This document shows, one piece after another, positions 16,377 to 25,542 of a DNA stretch of 45,992 nucleotides; positions within the stretch are counted from its first letter, which is position 1; the number at the start of each line of letters is the position of its first letter. Source of the DNA: JBGPHT01 sp041484525 (GTDB taxonomy: Bacteria; Acidobacteriota; Terriglobia; Bryobacterales; Bryobacteraceae). A program made the translations under genes and the position numbers. The notes under the pieces were generated by a model. The model saw only the letters and a list, made by a program, of their open reading frames with translations. It had not been told where the DNA came from and did no database searches. The DNA lies in assembly GCA_041484525.1 (NCBI GenBank), contig JBGPHT010000052.1, positions 1 to 45,992 on the forward strand, given 5' to 3'.

Positions 16377-17482
16377 AAATCGAACGCATCACGCTGCGCC
16401 AGATCCGCATGCCGCTGGTGCATTTCTTCGAGACCAGCTTCGGGCGCACCACCGGACGCGACATCGTCCTGGTGGAAGCCGTCGGCGAAGGGACGTCCGG
16501 ATGGGGCGAGGTGACGGCCGGCGAGAATCCTTTCTATAACGAGGAGTGGACCGACTCCGCGTGGATGATCCTGCGCGACTACACCGCGCCGCGCGCGATC
16601 GGACGCGATCTGGCGGGGCCGGAGGACGTGTATCCGCTCTCGGCGCATATCCGCGGCCACAACATGGCGCGGGGCGGCCTGGAGGCGGCGGTGTGGGACC
16701 TGGCGGCGCGACTCGAGGGCGTGCCGCTATGGAAGAAAATCGGCGGCGGGGCGCGCCGCGAGATCCCGTGCGGCGTATCGATCGGCATCCAGGACTCCGT
16801 GGAGCAACTCTTCGGCAAGATCGAGACCGAGCTGGCCGCGGGCTACCAGCGCATCAAAATGAAGATCAAGCCCGGCTGGGACGTGGACGTGGTGCGGCAG
16901 GTACGCGAGCGCTGGCCTGCGGTCAAGCTCATGGCAGACGCCAATTCCGCCTACACCCTGGCGGATACGGACCACCTCCGCCGGCTCGACGATTTCTATC
17001 TGATGATGATCGAGCAGCCGCTGAGCCACGACGACATCATCGACCACGCCGAGCTGCAATCGCGTTTGAACACGCCCATCTGCCTCGACGAGTGCATCCG
17101 CACGCCGCGCCACGCCGAGCAGGCGGTGAAGCTGCGCGCCTGCGGCATCATCAATATCAAGCTGGGACGCGTGGCCGGATTCCGGCAGGCGAAGCGGGTG
17201 CACGATATCGCGCAGGCGGCCGCGATTCCGGTCTGGTGCGGCGGCATGCTGGAGGCGGGCATCGGGCGCGCCCACAATATCGCGCTGGCCACGCTGCCGA
17301 ATTTCGTACTGCCGGGCGATGTATCGGCCAGCCGGCGCTACTGGGCGCGCGATATTATTCAGCCGCCGGTCGAGATTACGCCGCGCGGCACCATCCAGAT
17401 TCGCGACGAACCCGGCTTCGGATACGCGCTCGACCTCGACTACATCCGGAGCATCACGGTGCGAGAGGAGTCGGTGGGTTGA
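16373..17482 (+). CDS. menC: o-succinylbenzoate synthase / N-succinylamino acid racemase family enzyme
   Basis: A 369-residue enolase-superfamily enzyme. The catalytic pieces are all visible: RIKMKIKPG (KxK, Lys162/Lys164), MADANSAY (Asp189), MIEQPL (Glu214), LDECI (Asp239) and INIKLGR (Lys263). The positions match the group that contains both menaquinone-pathway OSBS and N-succinylamino acid racemase (NSAR). No other men genes are nearby, and the gene is translationally coupled to a GNAT acyltransferase. That favours NSAR or a dual role, so the symbol is provisional. The ATG at 16373 is chosen over the TTG at 16367; GGAG lies 8 bases upstream. Confidence 0.88.
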   Translation: MKIERITLRQIRMPLVHFFETSFGRTTGRDIVLVEAVGEGTSGWGEVTAGENPFYNEEWTDSAWMILRDYTAPRAIGRDLAGPEDVYPLSAHIRGHNMARGGLEAAVWDLAARLEGVPLWKKIGGGARREIPCGVSIGIQDSVEQLFGKIETELAAGYQRIKMKIKPGWDVDVVRQVRERWPAVKLMADANSAYTLADTDHLRRLDDFYLMMIEQPLSHDDIIDHAELQSRLNTPICLDECIRTPRHAEQAVKLRACGIINIKLGRVAGFRQAKRVHDIAQAAAIPVWCGGMLEAGIGRAHNIALATLPNFVLPGDVSASRRYWARDIIQPPVEITPRGTIQIRDEPGFGYALDLDYIRSITVREESVG

Positions 17483-17513
17483 TCGGCAACCGCTCCCGGA
17501 CGGTCGCGGCCCT
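17483..17513 (-). repeat. dispersed repeat, copy 1
   Basis: Read on the minus strand, this short gap holds GGGCCGCGACCGT followed by CCGGGAGCGGTT. The same 13-base core recurs in direct order at 18919-18931. It fills nearly all the space between the menC-like and MFS genes and touches the MFS GTG start. Confidence 0.6.
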
Positions 17514-18809
17514 GTGAACGCCTTCGTCACCCTTCTCCGCAGCAACCGCAACTACCGCTATACGTGGATCGGGCAACTGGTGAGCGAGGTCGGCGACCAG
17601 TTCAACAACATCGCGGTCTTCAGCCTCGCGGTAGCCACTACGCGGTCGGGCCTGGTGGTCAGCGGAGTCATGCTTTCGCGCGCCATTCCGGCGATGTTGA
17701 TGGGCCCGCTCGCGGGCGTGGTGCTCGACCGCTTCGACCGCAAGCGCGTGATGATCGCGAGCGACCTTGTCCGCGCCGTGGTGGCGGCGGGCTTCGTCGT
17801 GGCGGCGAAACATCCGGCGCCCTGGCTGCTCTACACGCTCAGCGCGCTGCTGATGGCGGCGTCGCCGTTCTTCACCGCCGGCCGCTCGTCGGTGCTGCCG
17901 TCGATTGCGACGCGCGAGGAACTGCACACCGCCAACGCGCTGACCCAGACCACGGGCTGGACGACGCTCGTGATCGGCGCATTCCTCGGGGGCGCCAGCG
18001 TCACGCAGTTCGGCTACCAGTGGGCGTTTGCGGGCAATGCGCTTTCGTTCGTGGTCTCGGCCTTGTGCATTTCGCGGCTATTCCTGCCGGGCCGGGGCTT
18101 CCAGCCGGCGCGCGCGGCTCTCAACGAGACGCGCGTGGTGCGGCCGTGGCATGAGTACGCGGAAGGACTGCGCTACATTCGGGGCACGCCGCTCATCCTG
18201 GGCCTGGTGCTGGTCAGCGTCGGCTGGGCGACGGGCGGCGGCGCGGCGCAGATCCTGTTCAGTATCTTCGGGGAGATCGTGTTCAACCGCGGTCCGGCCG
18301 GGTTGGGGCTGATCTGGGGCTGCGCGGGAATCGGGCTGGTCACGGGCGGCGCCATCGCGTACACCATCGGGCGGCGCCTCCGCTTCGAGAGTTACAAACG
18401 CCTGATCATTGGCTGCTACATCGTGCACGGGACCTCGTACATCCTGTTCAGCCAGATGCGGAATTTCTATTGGGCCCTGGTGTTCATCGGTCTCTCGCGC
18501 GCGGGCGTCGGACTCAGCTCGGTGTTGAACACGGGGAAGTTGATGCGCCACGTGCCCGACGCCTTCCGCGGCCGCGTGTTCTCGACGCTGGAATCGACCA
18601 CGTGGAGCGTGATGATGATCTCGATGATGCTGGCGGGCATCGCGACGCAGTATTGGGACCCGCGGACGATCGGCGCCATAGCCGGCGCGCTCAGCTCCAC
18701 GACCGCGATATCCTGGGCCTGGATGAATGCTACAGGCCGGTTGCCCGAGCCCGCGCGCGAGGGCGTGGAACTGGAGGACGTGGAGGTTCATGGCGACCCA
18801 ACGGTGTGA
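17514..18809 (+). CDS. MFS transporter
   Basis: A 431-residue, 12-span major facilitator protein. Early segments IGQLVSEVGDQFNNIAVFSL and PLAGVVLDRFDRKRVMIASD resemble the MFS_3/enterobactin-exporter-like group (loop 2-3 motif GxxxDRxxRK). The substrate is unknown. The start is a GTG (VNAFVTLLRSNRNYRYTW); upstream in-frame codons back to 17319 lie inside the menC-like gene and the repeat. It may be co-transcribed with the GNAT/racemase pair, in which case it could move an amino acid or its acyl derivative. That is inference. Confidence 0.88.
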   Translation: MNAFVTLLRSNRNYRYTWIGQLVSEVGDQFNNIAVFSLAVATTRSGLVVSGVMLSRAIPAMLMGPLAGVVLDRFDRKRVMIASDLVRAVVAAGFVVAAKHPAPWLLYTLSALLMAASPFFTAGRSSVLPSIATREELHTANALTQTTGWTTLVIGAFLGGASVTQFGYQWAFAGNALSFVVSALCISRLFLPGRGFQPARAALNETRVVRPWHEYAEGLRYIRGTPLILGLVLVSVGWATGGGAAQILFSIFGEIVFNRGPAGLGLIWGCAGIGLVTGGAIAYTIGRRLRFESYKRLIIGCYIVHGTSYILFSQMRNFYWALVFIGLSRAGVGLSSVLNTGKLMRHVPDAFRGRVFSTLESTTWSVMMISMMLAGIATQYWDPRTIGAIAGALSSTTAISWAWMNATGRLPEPAREGVELEDVEVHGDPTV

Positions 18810-18837
18810 ATTGCGGAGCGGGGGCGGGACCGTAAAG

Positions 18838-18876
18838 CATATTCACCGCCGAGACGCCGAGAGCGCTGAGAAAAAT
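18838..18876 (+). repeat. intergenic repeat, CACCGCCGAGACGCCGAGAG type
   Basis: Between the MFS and SDR genes lies TTCACCGCCGAGACGCCGAG followed by an A-rich run. This resembles a short intergenic element that I recall from many high-GC genomes. It has no coding potential. Confidence 0.4.
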
Positions 18877-18917
18877 GAAAAAAGAGAAAGAACTCCTGGC
18901 GTTGGTGAGCAGAGCAC

Positions 18918-18946
18918 GGGGCCGCGACCGTAAGGAAGTTGATGAT
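18918..18946 (+). repeat. dispersed repeat, copy 2
   Basis: GGGGCCGCGACCGTAAGGAA followed by GTTGATGATC. It shares the core GGGCCGCGACCGT and a similar tail with the inverted copy at 17483-17513. It sits just before the SDR start. Confidence 0.6.
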
Positions 18947-18951
18947 CCTTT

Positions 18952-19668
18952 ATGACACTCTCCGGCAAAGTCATCCTCGTCACCGGCGCTGCCAAGCGCA
19001 TCGGCCGCGGCATCGCGCTGCGTCTGGCGAAGGAAGGCGCGCGCGTCGCCATCCACTATCAGCGATCCGAAGCCGAAGCGCGTCGCACCGCCGAGGAAGC
19101 GGGCGGGGCCGAGATCTTCCGCGCCAATCTCGAAAACGTTTCAGAGATTTCCCGCCTGTTCGCGGAAGTGGAGCAGCGGCTCGGCCGCCTGGACGGCCTG
19201 GTCAACAACGCGGCGCGCTTCACCCGCGTGGACCCGCTCGAGATCACCGAAAAAGACTGGGACTTCATCCATGCCGTCAATCTGAAGGCCGTCTTCTTCT
19301 GCTGCCAGAACGGCGCGCGACTGATGCGGAAATCAGGTGGCGGGCGCATCGTCAACATCAGTTCGCTGGGCGGCATCCGGCCCTGGGCCGAGCACGCCCA
19401 CTACTGCGCATCGAAGGCCGGGGTCATCATGCTGACGCGAGCCTTGGCGAAGGCCTGGGCGCCGGAGATCACGGTGAATTCGGTGGCGCCGGGGGTGATT
19501 CCATTCGCCGATATCGACAAGCGGGGCGAGAAGATGATCGAGGCCACGCCCGCGAAGCGCGGCGGCACGCCGGACGAGGTCGCCGACGCCGTGGTTTATT
19601 TCCTGAAAGCCTCGGATTTTGTGACCGGCCAACTGCTGGCAGTGGACGGCGGTTTGAGCCAGCGCTAA
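18952..19668 (+). CDS. SDR family oxidoreductase
   Basis: A 238-residue classical short-chain dehydrogenase/reductase. VTGAAKRIGRGIALRLA is the cofactor-binding glycine motif; its RIG variant and the basic residues after it resemble pteridine reductases and FabG-like NADPH enzymes. NNAARF replaces the usual NNAG, and Ser137, Tyr151 and Lys155 (YCASK) form the catalytic set. The FVTGQLLAVDGGLSQ ending is normal. The substrate is unknown. A poor ribosome binding site precedes the ATG; the nearest AAGGAA lies in the repeat, about 15 bases away. Confidence 0.92.
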   Translation: MTLSGKVILVTGAAKRIGRGIALRLAKEGARVAIHYQRSEAEARRTAEEAGGAEIFRANLENVSEISRLFAEVEQRLGRLDGLVNNAARFTRVDPLEITEKDWDFIHAVNLKAVFFCCQNGARLMRKSGGGRIVNISSLGGIRPWAEHAHYCASKAGVIMLTRALAKAWAPEITVNSVAPGVIPFADIDKRGEKMIEATPAKRGGTPDEVADAVVYFLKASDFVTGQLLAVDGGLSQR

Positions 19669-19809
19669 ATCTTCTATTGAAATCGGCGCGTTACATTCTG
19701 TATCGTTGTTGCTGTAACCATGATCCATATTGCGGGGATTTCTCGGTTTACTAGTGTCGGGCGCATGAGCCGAGTGTGCGAGTTTTCCGGCGTTCACATA
19801 AGGAGATCT

Positions 19810-22002
19810 ATGAAACGGGTTCTTGTAACAGTCCTGCTGGCTGGCGCGGTAGCGCAGGCAGCGACTATCAGCACCACCCTGACGGTCACGGCGGACACTG
19901 CCATATCGGGCCAGAACATTGTCGCCAAAGGTACGGCGAGCCTGACGAATATCGGGGCCGGCGGCCTGACGTTGAGCGGCACGTTCGCCGCTACGGCTTC
20001 CCTCGCATCGGCAACCATACCCTTCACGATCACGTTGTCCGGCGGCGGCGGCACGATTACCGGAGAATTGACGATCGCAAATCTCTCCGATCTGGTGGCG
20101 GGAACCACCACGACGGCTTCCGGCTCGGCCACCGTCACCGGTGGTACCGGCCCCTACGCTGGAGCGACGGGATCTTTTCAGACGCTCACCGGCCCGACAT
20201 CGGGCTCGCTCTTCAGCACCCTTACTCTCACCTTCAGCGGCGCCGGCACGATTAACACCAGCGGAACTGCTCCCCCACCCGGTACGGTCTCGCCCACCAT
20301 CACGGCCGTGTTGGACGGCGCCAGTTACTCGGCCAACGTGGCGCAAGGAAGTGTCTTCATCGTGAAGGGGTCGAATCTTAGCTCCACCGGGTTCAATCAG
20401 GCCGGTTTCCCCCTGCCCGCCACACTGAACAATTCGAAGATCACTTTTGCGCCTGCCGCCGGCGGCACAAGCATAGACGCCTACATGGTCTACACGTGCA
20501 ATACTGCCACCTACGGTTGCGTGGGAGACAAGACGCAACTGGCTGCCGTATTGCCTTCTACGGTTCCCACAGGCACCTATAACGTGACCGTGTCAAGCGG
20601 CGGGACCGCGAGCGCGGCCTTTCGCGTCACGGTAGTGCAGCGCAAGCCCACGCTGATCACGCGAGACAGCAGCGGCGGGGGTTTGGCTGTGATTCAGATC
20701 TACACCTCGTCGACTGCATACCTGATCGACAGTTTCACGAACGTGACGGCAGGCACGGGACCCGCCCATCCGGGATCGGTCCTGGTCGCGTGGTCAACCG
20801 GTTTGGGACCGGTCGCGGGTAGCGACAACACCGCGTCTCCGGGCTTCAACTTCCCCGCCAACGGCGTGAATGTGCAGGCCATCGTCGGCGGAATGAACAT
20901 CGCGCCGGACTACGCTGGCCGCGCTCCCGGGCTCGCCGGCGCGGATCAGATCAACTTCACCCTGCCCGCCAACGTGCCGACTGGCTGCACCGTGTCTTTC
21001 CAGTTGTCGGTGAACGGAGTGCTCAGCAACCCGACGTTCATCGCCATCGCTCCGGATGCCTCATCGAGCGCCTGTGTCAGCCCCAGTTTCTCGACCGCGC
21101 AATTGCAGAGTTTCGATCAGGGCAAGACCTATACTGCGGGAGGTTTCACTCTTTCGAGGGGGTCGATAACCGCGCCTTCAATCGGGAGCGTGACGTCGAA
21201 TGGGGCTAACGGATCGTTCACGAGATACTCCGGTTTCCAACTAGCCGGCTTCTCAGCGCAGGTATCTCAAGGCGGCTCATCGGGGGCCTGCCAGGTGTTT
21301 CACGCGACCGCGACGCAGAGTTCTACGCCAGCATGCATTCCATCCGTCAGCACGAGCCTGGATGCAGGCACGGTGACACTCAACGGCCCTAGCGGATCGA
21401 GTATTTCGAATCTCGCATTCAAACGCGACGTTACGCCGGATTGTGCGGACAAGAGCATCAGCATCATCGGCTACTCACTAACGCTCGCCACGGAAGGTTT
21501 GTCCATATCCGGAGTGTCGGCCGGGACCGGCAATATTGTGGCCGGGACCTATACGGTGAGCGGCGCAGGCGGGAAGGATGTGGGCGCGTTCAACGCGTCG
21601 CTCACCCTGGGTCCGCCGCTTACGGTTACGGGAGGATTGCCGGCTACGGTCAATCGTGCAGGCGGCCTGACTCTTAACTGGACGGGCGGGAATGCGTCGG
21701 ATCAGGTCCAGATTGTCGGCTCCTCCAGCACGGTCGCGGTATCCGGCGCAAACACGACAGTGGACGGGTGGACATTCATCTGTACGACCACCGCGGACCA
21801 GAGGACCTTCACGGTGCCTTCCTCGATCCTGTTGCAACTGCCCGCCGTAGCGGCCAGTTCGAGCTCCGGCGGAGGCTCGCTCTCGGTCAGTTCCTCGCCC
21901 ACCCCCGTTACTTTCACGGCCCCGTTGACGGCCGGCGGATCGGCCGATTTGGCAACATTCATAGCGGTGGTATCAACCTTCGGCCAAGCCGTCTATCAGT
22001 AA
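19810..22002 (+). CDS. secreted surface protein with Solibacter-type (TIGR03437-like) domain
   Basis: A 730-residue exported protein starting with a signal peptide (MKRVLVTVLLAGAVAQA); AAGGAG lies 5 bases before the ATG. About 20-160 is a Thr/Ser/Gly-rich beta region. About 163-425 reads TAVLDGASYSANVAQGSVFI ... STGLGPVAGS ... LAGADQINFTLPANVPTGC, the extracellular domain found in very many copies in Solibacter relatives. In those it is usually C-terminal, but here another 300 Ser/Gly/Thr-rich residues follow. No membrane anchor is seen. Function is unknown; adhesion or carbohydrate contact is a guess. It is the best taxonomic marker in the window. Confidence 0.85.
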   Translation: MKRVLVTVLLAGAVAQAATISTTLTVTADTAISGQNIVAKGTASLTNIGAGGLTLSGTFAATASLASATIPFTITLSGGGGTITGELTIANLSDLVAGTTTTASGSATVTGGTGPYAGATGSFQTLTGPTSGSLFSTLTLTFSGAGTINTSGTAPPPGTVSPTITAVLDGASYSANVAQGSVFIVKGSNLSSTGFNQAGFPLPATLNNSKITFAPAAGGTSIDAYMVYTCNTATYGCVGDKTQLAAVLPSTVPTGTYNVTVSSGGTASAAFRVTVVQRKPTLITRDSSGGGLAVIQIYTSSTAYLIDSFTNVTAGTGPAHPGSVLVAWSTGLGPVAGSDNTASPGFNFPANGVNVQAIVGGMNIAPDYAGRAPGLAGADQINFTLPANVPTGCTVSFQLSVNGVLSNPTFIAIAPDASSSACVSPSFSTAQLQSFDQGKTYTAGGFTLSRGSITAPSIGSVTSNGANGSFTRYSGFQLAGFSAQVSQGGSSGACQVFHATATQSSTPACIPSVSTSLDAGTVTLNGPSGSSISNLAFKRDVTPDCADKSISIIGYSLTLATEGLSISGVSAGTGNIVAGTYTVSGAGGKDVGAFNASLTLGPPLTVTGGLPATVNRAGGLTLNWTGGNASDQVQIVGSSSTVAVSGANTTVDGWTFICTTTADQRTFTVPSSILLQLPAVAASSSSGGGSLSVSSSPTPVTFTAPLTAGGSADLATFIAVVSTFGQAVYQ

Positions 22003-22011
22003 GCGGTCCCG

Positions 22012-22046
22012 GTAGGGCGCGCGGTCTGCGGTTCCGCGCGCCCTAC
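22012..22046 (+). terminator. 13-bp perfect hairpin after the surface protein gene
   Basis: GTAGGGCGCGCGG (22012-22024) and CCGCGCGCCCTAC (22034-22046) pair perfectly around a 9-base loop, starting 10 bases after the stop. No T-run follows, so it is either a non-canonical terminator or a dispersed palindromic repeat. The rest of the gap to 22285 holds only a TATACT (22229-22234) that may serve the kinase gene. Confidence 0.6.
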
Positions 22047-22285
22047 GGCCCGGTTCCGGAAAGTCGTGCGGCGCCGCGGACACGAGACTTTACCTGCCTG
22101 TAGGCTCTCCCGCTCGGAGTTGCCGAAACGTACAACCACCAACTTGTATTTACGAAACCGCTAATTATTTCCCCGAGCCCACTCCATCGCGAAAACCCGA
22201 CGGATAGCTGCCCGCTTCGCCCGCCTACTATACTGAGAATATTCGCGCCTGTTCGCCCTGGGGGGCGGCCCAAGCGCGCCTCGTC

Positions 22286-24175
22286 ATGCGGCGTCTGGAC
22301 TGGAGATCGGTAGCCTACATCGCGCTTCTTTCGGCGGCGTTCGTCATTGCGGTGACGGCGAGCTGGCGATACGGCGCGCGTCTGGACAACGCCGCGTACG
22401 ACTACATCTTCCAACACTATTCGCCGGCGCCGTGGCACACGCAATCGGTGCTGCTCGCGATCGACGAACGTACGCTCGATGCCTATGGCGGCATGCCCGG
22501 CGTCCGCAAGCCGCTCGCGGAGGGACTGCGGATCGTAGCCAAGGCCGCGCCCAAGGCCGTCGCCATCGACATCATCCTCGCCAATGCAGTTAACCCGCAG
22601 GTGGACGCCGACCTCGCGGCGGCGCTCGATGCCACGCCCAATCTGGTGCTGGCCTCCCAACTGCTGACGGATCAGACCTGGGAAGATCCGCTGCCGATGT
22701 TCCGCGGCCGCGCCGTCCTGGCCCACGTGCATTCGCAGCCCGATGCGAATGACTCCGTGGTCCGCATGGTGCCGCTCGAGAAACACTCCGGCCGCGAACG
22801 CCGCTGGGCCATGTCGCTCGAGGCTTTCCGCCTCAGCGCCGGCGGTCCGCAGATCCTCGAAACGCCTTCCGATCTGGAGGTCGGGACCGTCATCGTTCCC
22901 ATCCCCGCGAAGGATGTCATCGACCGCGTCCTCATGGCGCCCGGCGACGGCCGGCTCATGCGCGTGCGCTTTCTGCCTCCTAACATGTCCATTCCCGCGC
23001 TCTCGCTGAAGCGCTTGATCGACGATCCCTCGCTCGCCGCGCAGCTTCGGGACAAGGTAGTGTTCATCGGCGCCACTTCGCAAACCGAGAACGATCGCCT
23101 CTTTACCCCCTTCCATGAACGCGTCCCCACCAACGGGATCGAGATTAACGCCAACGCTTTCGAGACGCTCGCCCAGGGACTGTTCCTGACGGATGTGGCT
23201 TATCAGTGGCAGCTTCTTTTTGCGATGGGCTTGACTCTGGCCGCCGGACTCTCCTTCCGCTATCTGCCCGGCTGGAAGGCGTACGCCGCAGAGTCCGTAG
23301 TTTTACTTGCCGCCATGTGGACGCCGTACGTCTTTTTCACGCACCAGCGCGTCTTCTCGTTTTCCATGACAATGTTCACGGCGTGGCTGACGTTTGTGAC
23401 GGCAGCGGCTTACTATCACCTGGTGGTGCGTAGGAACTGGCTCAAAGAACGATCGTCGCGCGAGCGCTACCAGCAGGCGATGCACTTCGTCACCCACGAG
23501 ATGCGCACGCCGCTCTCGGCTATCCAGGGATCGAGCGAGCTGATCTCGCGGTATGCGTTAACCGAGGAAAAACGCAAGCAGTTGTCGCAGCTCATCAATT
23601 CGGAGTCGAAGCGTCTGGCCCGCATGGTGGAGATTTTCCTGAACGTGGAGCGCCTCTCCGCCGGACAGATGGAGCTGAAACACGAAGCCATCTCCGTCAA
23701 GGACCTGCTCGACGTGTGCGTAGATCGCACGCGGCCGCTCGCCGAGCGCAAGCATATCGATATCACGCTCCACCCCGTGCCCGAAGCTTCCTGCATCACG
23801 GGCGATCGCGAACTGATGGAGTACGCCTGTTACAATCTACTTACCAACGCGGTGAAATATTCGCCGCAGCGGACCCAGGTGACCGCTTCCGCCCGGAAGG
23901 ACAACGGCCATATCCGGATCGCCGTGGAGGACCAGGGCATCGGATTGGACCAGAAGGAAGTCAAGCAGATCTTTCAGAAGTTTTATCGCACCAGGACGGC
24001 GGAAGAATCCGGCGAGGCGGGCACCGGAATCGGACTCTCCATCGTCCAACAGATCGTGGAGCAGCACGGAGGAGTGATTGAAGTGAGCAGCCAGCCGGGG
24101 GCGGGCTCCTGTTTTACACTGGTGCTGCCGGCCGCAGCCGAATCGCCCGTGCCCACCGTAGCAGAACGGCATTGA
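22286..24175 (+). CDS. CHASE2-domain sensor histidine kinase
   Basis: A 629-residue membrane sensor kinase. After an N-terminal span (about 9-27) comes an extracytoplasmic CHASE2 domain (about 35-290; LDNAAYDYIF, KAVAIDIILA, VVFIGATSQTEND). Three spans follow (about 305-375), then HisKA with the phosphorylated His404 in THEMRTPLSAIQG and an HATPase domain (NLLTNAVKYS, EDQGIGLDQ, GTGIGLSIVQQI). The stop overlaps the start of the sigma-54 regulator by one base, so they form a cognate pair. It opens the exopolysaccharide locus and probably controls it in response to an unknown outside signal. Confidence 0.93.
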   Translation: MRRLDWRSVAYIALLSAAFVIAVTASWRYGARLDNAAYDYIFQHYSPAPWHTQSVLLAIDERTLDAYGGMPGVRKPLAEGLRIVAKAAPKAVAIDIILANAVNPQVDADLAAALDATPNLVLASQLLTDQTWEDPLPMFRGRAVLAHVHSQPDANDSVVRMVPLEKHSGRERRWAMSLEAFRLSAGGPQILETPSDLEVGTVIVPIPAKDVIDRVLMAPGDGRLMRVRFLPPNMSIPALSLKRLIDDPSLAAQLRDKVVFIGATSQTENDRLFTPFHERVPTNGIEINANAFETLAQGLFLTDVAYQWQLLFAMGLTLAAGLSFRYLPGWKAYAAESVVLLAAMWTPYVFFTHQRVFSFSMTMFTAWLTFVTAAAYYHLVVRRNWLKERSSRERYQQAMHFVTHEMRTPLSAIQGSSELISRYALTEEKRKQLSQLINSESKRLARMVEIFLNVERLSAGQMELKHEAISVKDLLDVCVDRTRPLAERKHIDITLHPVPEASCITGDRELMEYACYNLLTNAVKYSPQRTQVTASARKDNGHIRIAVEDQGIGLDQKEVKQIFQKFYRTRTAEESGEAGTGIGLSIVQQIVEQHGGVIEVSSQPGAGSCFTLVLPAAAESPVPTVAERH

Positions 24176-25479
24176 TGCTGAAATTACTGTTAGTCGAAGA
24201 CGATCCGGCGCTCCAGTTCACCATTCAGACGGCTCTCGAGGAGCAAGGGTACGCCGTGGATGCGGTGTCGACCACGGGCGAGGCCATCGAGCGGCTGGGC
24301 GGCGAGGCATACCCGATCGTCATCTCCGATATCTACATCGACGAGCGCACCGGGCTCGACGTGCTCGACGCCGCCAAGCGTAAGGACCCGCGCTGCTCCG
24401 TCATCCTCATGACCGGCCGCGGCACCATCGAAACCGTGATGGCGGCGACGCGCGGCGGAGCTTTCGATTACATCGCCAAGCCGTTCGACCTCGACGTGAT
24501 GCTCGAGGCCGTGGAGCGCGCCGACAAATCGCACGCTACGGGCGACCAGGAGGCGGAAGAGGAGGAGTTGCCCGAGTCCGAAATGATCGGCAGCTCGCCC
24601 GCCATGGTCGAGATCTACAAAACCGTTTCGCTGGTGGCTCCCACGGAAGCCACCGTGATCATCGAAGGCGAAACCGGCACCGGCAAGGAGCTGGTGGCGC
24701 GCATGATCCATCGCCATAGCCGGCGCGCCAACCAGCCATTCGTGGCGGTGGATTGCGGGGCCATCTCGCCCACGCTGATCGAGAGCGAGTTGTTCGGCGC
24801 CATGCGCGGCGCCTATACGGGGGCCGACCGCGACCGCATCGGCGTGTTCGAGGCAGCCAACCGGGGCACGGTCTTCCTGGACGAGATCGGCGACATCGAG
24901 GGGGATTTTCAGGCGAAGCTGCTGCGCTTCCTGCAGGAGCGGGAAATCCGGCCGGTGGGCGCGTCGCGATCCAAGGAAGTGGATGTGCGCGTGATCGCCG
25001 CCACCAATCGCGAGTTGCAGCGGTTGGCGGATGACGGCAAATTCCGGCTCGACCTCTGGTACCGGCTCAATGTGGTGCGGATCGTGATGCCGCCTCTGCA
25101 CGAGCGGCGCATCGATATCCCCTTGCTCGCGCGCTTCTTCGTGAACAAGTACAACGGGCGCTACAGCCGCGACGTGAAGCTGATGGACTCGGGCGTGAAG
25201 GCGCTCCAGGAATACACGTGGCCGGGCAACGTGCGGCAGTTGCAACACATCGTCGAGAGGCTGGTGGTGCTGGCCGAGCGGATCGATGCCGCCACCGTGC
25301 GCAACGCGCTCACCACCATGGAGTCGCGCGAGAATCCGGTCGAGACACTGGCCGAGGCCGAAGAAGATCAGATCCAACGCGTGCTCGCTGCCACCGGCGG
25401 CAACAAGAGCAAGGCGGCCCAGATCCTGGGAATCGAGCGCAAAACTCTTTACCGCAAACTGGAGCGCATGAAGCTGTAA
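24175..25479 (+). CDS. sigma-54-dependent response regulator, NtrC family
   Basis: A 434-residue regulator. The receiver domain (1-120) has VEDDPALQ, the phospho-acceptor Asp in VISDIYIDE and the Lys in IAKPFD. The AAA+ domain (about 140-375) has Walker A GETGTGKELVAR, FLDEIGDIEG, and a sigma-54 contact loop reading GAYTGA instead of GAFTGA. The C-terminal Fis-type helix-turn-helix is NKSKAAQILGIERKTLYRKL. It should activate sigma-54 promoters when phosphorylated by the adjacent CHASE2 kinase. I could not find a clear -24/-12 promoter in the locus by eye. Confidence 0.95.
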   Translation: MLKLLLVEDDPALQFTIQTALEEQGYAVDAVSTTGEAIERLGGEAYPIVISDIYIDERTGLDVLDAAKRKDPRCSVILMTGRGTIETVMAATRGGAFDYIAKPFDLDVMLEAVERADKSHATGDQEAEEEELPESEMIGSSPAMVEIYKTVSLVAPTEATVIIEGETGTGKELVARMIHRHSRRANQPFVAVDCGAISPTLIESELFGAMRGAYTGADRDRIGVFEAANRGTVFLDEIGDIEGDFQAKLLRFLQEREIRPVGASRSKEVDVRVIAATNRELQRLADDGKFRLDLWYRLNVVRIVMPPLHERRIDIPLLARFFVNKYNGRYSRDVKLMDSGVKALQEYTWPGNVRQLQHIVERLVVLAERIDAATVRNALTTMESRENPVETLAEAEEDQIQRVLAATGGNKSKAAQILGIERKTLYRKLERMKL

Positions 25480-25542
25480 ACCTCTACGCCGAAAGCGCCG
25501 ATGAGTGTTTAGTAGCGCAGCAACGTTTCTAGCATCGTGACG

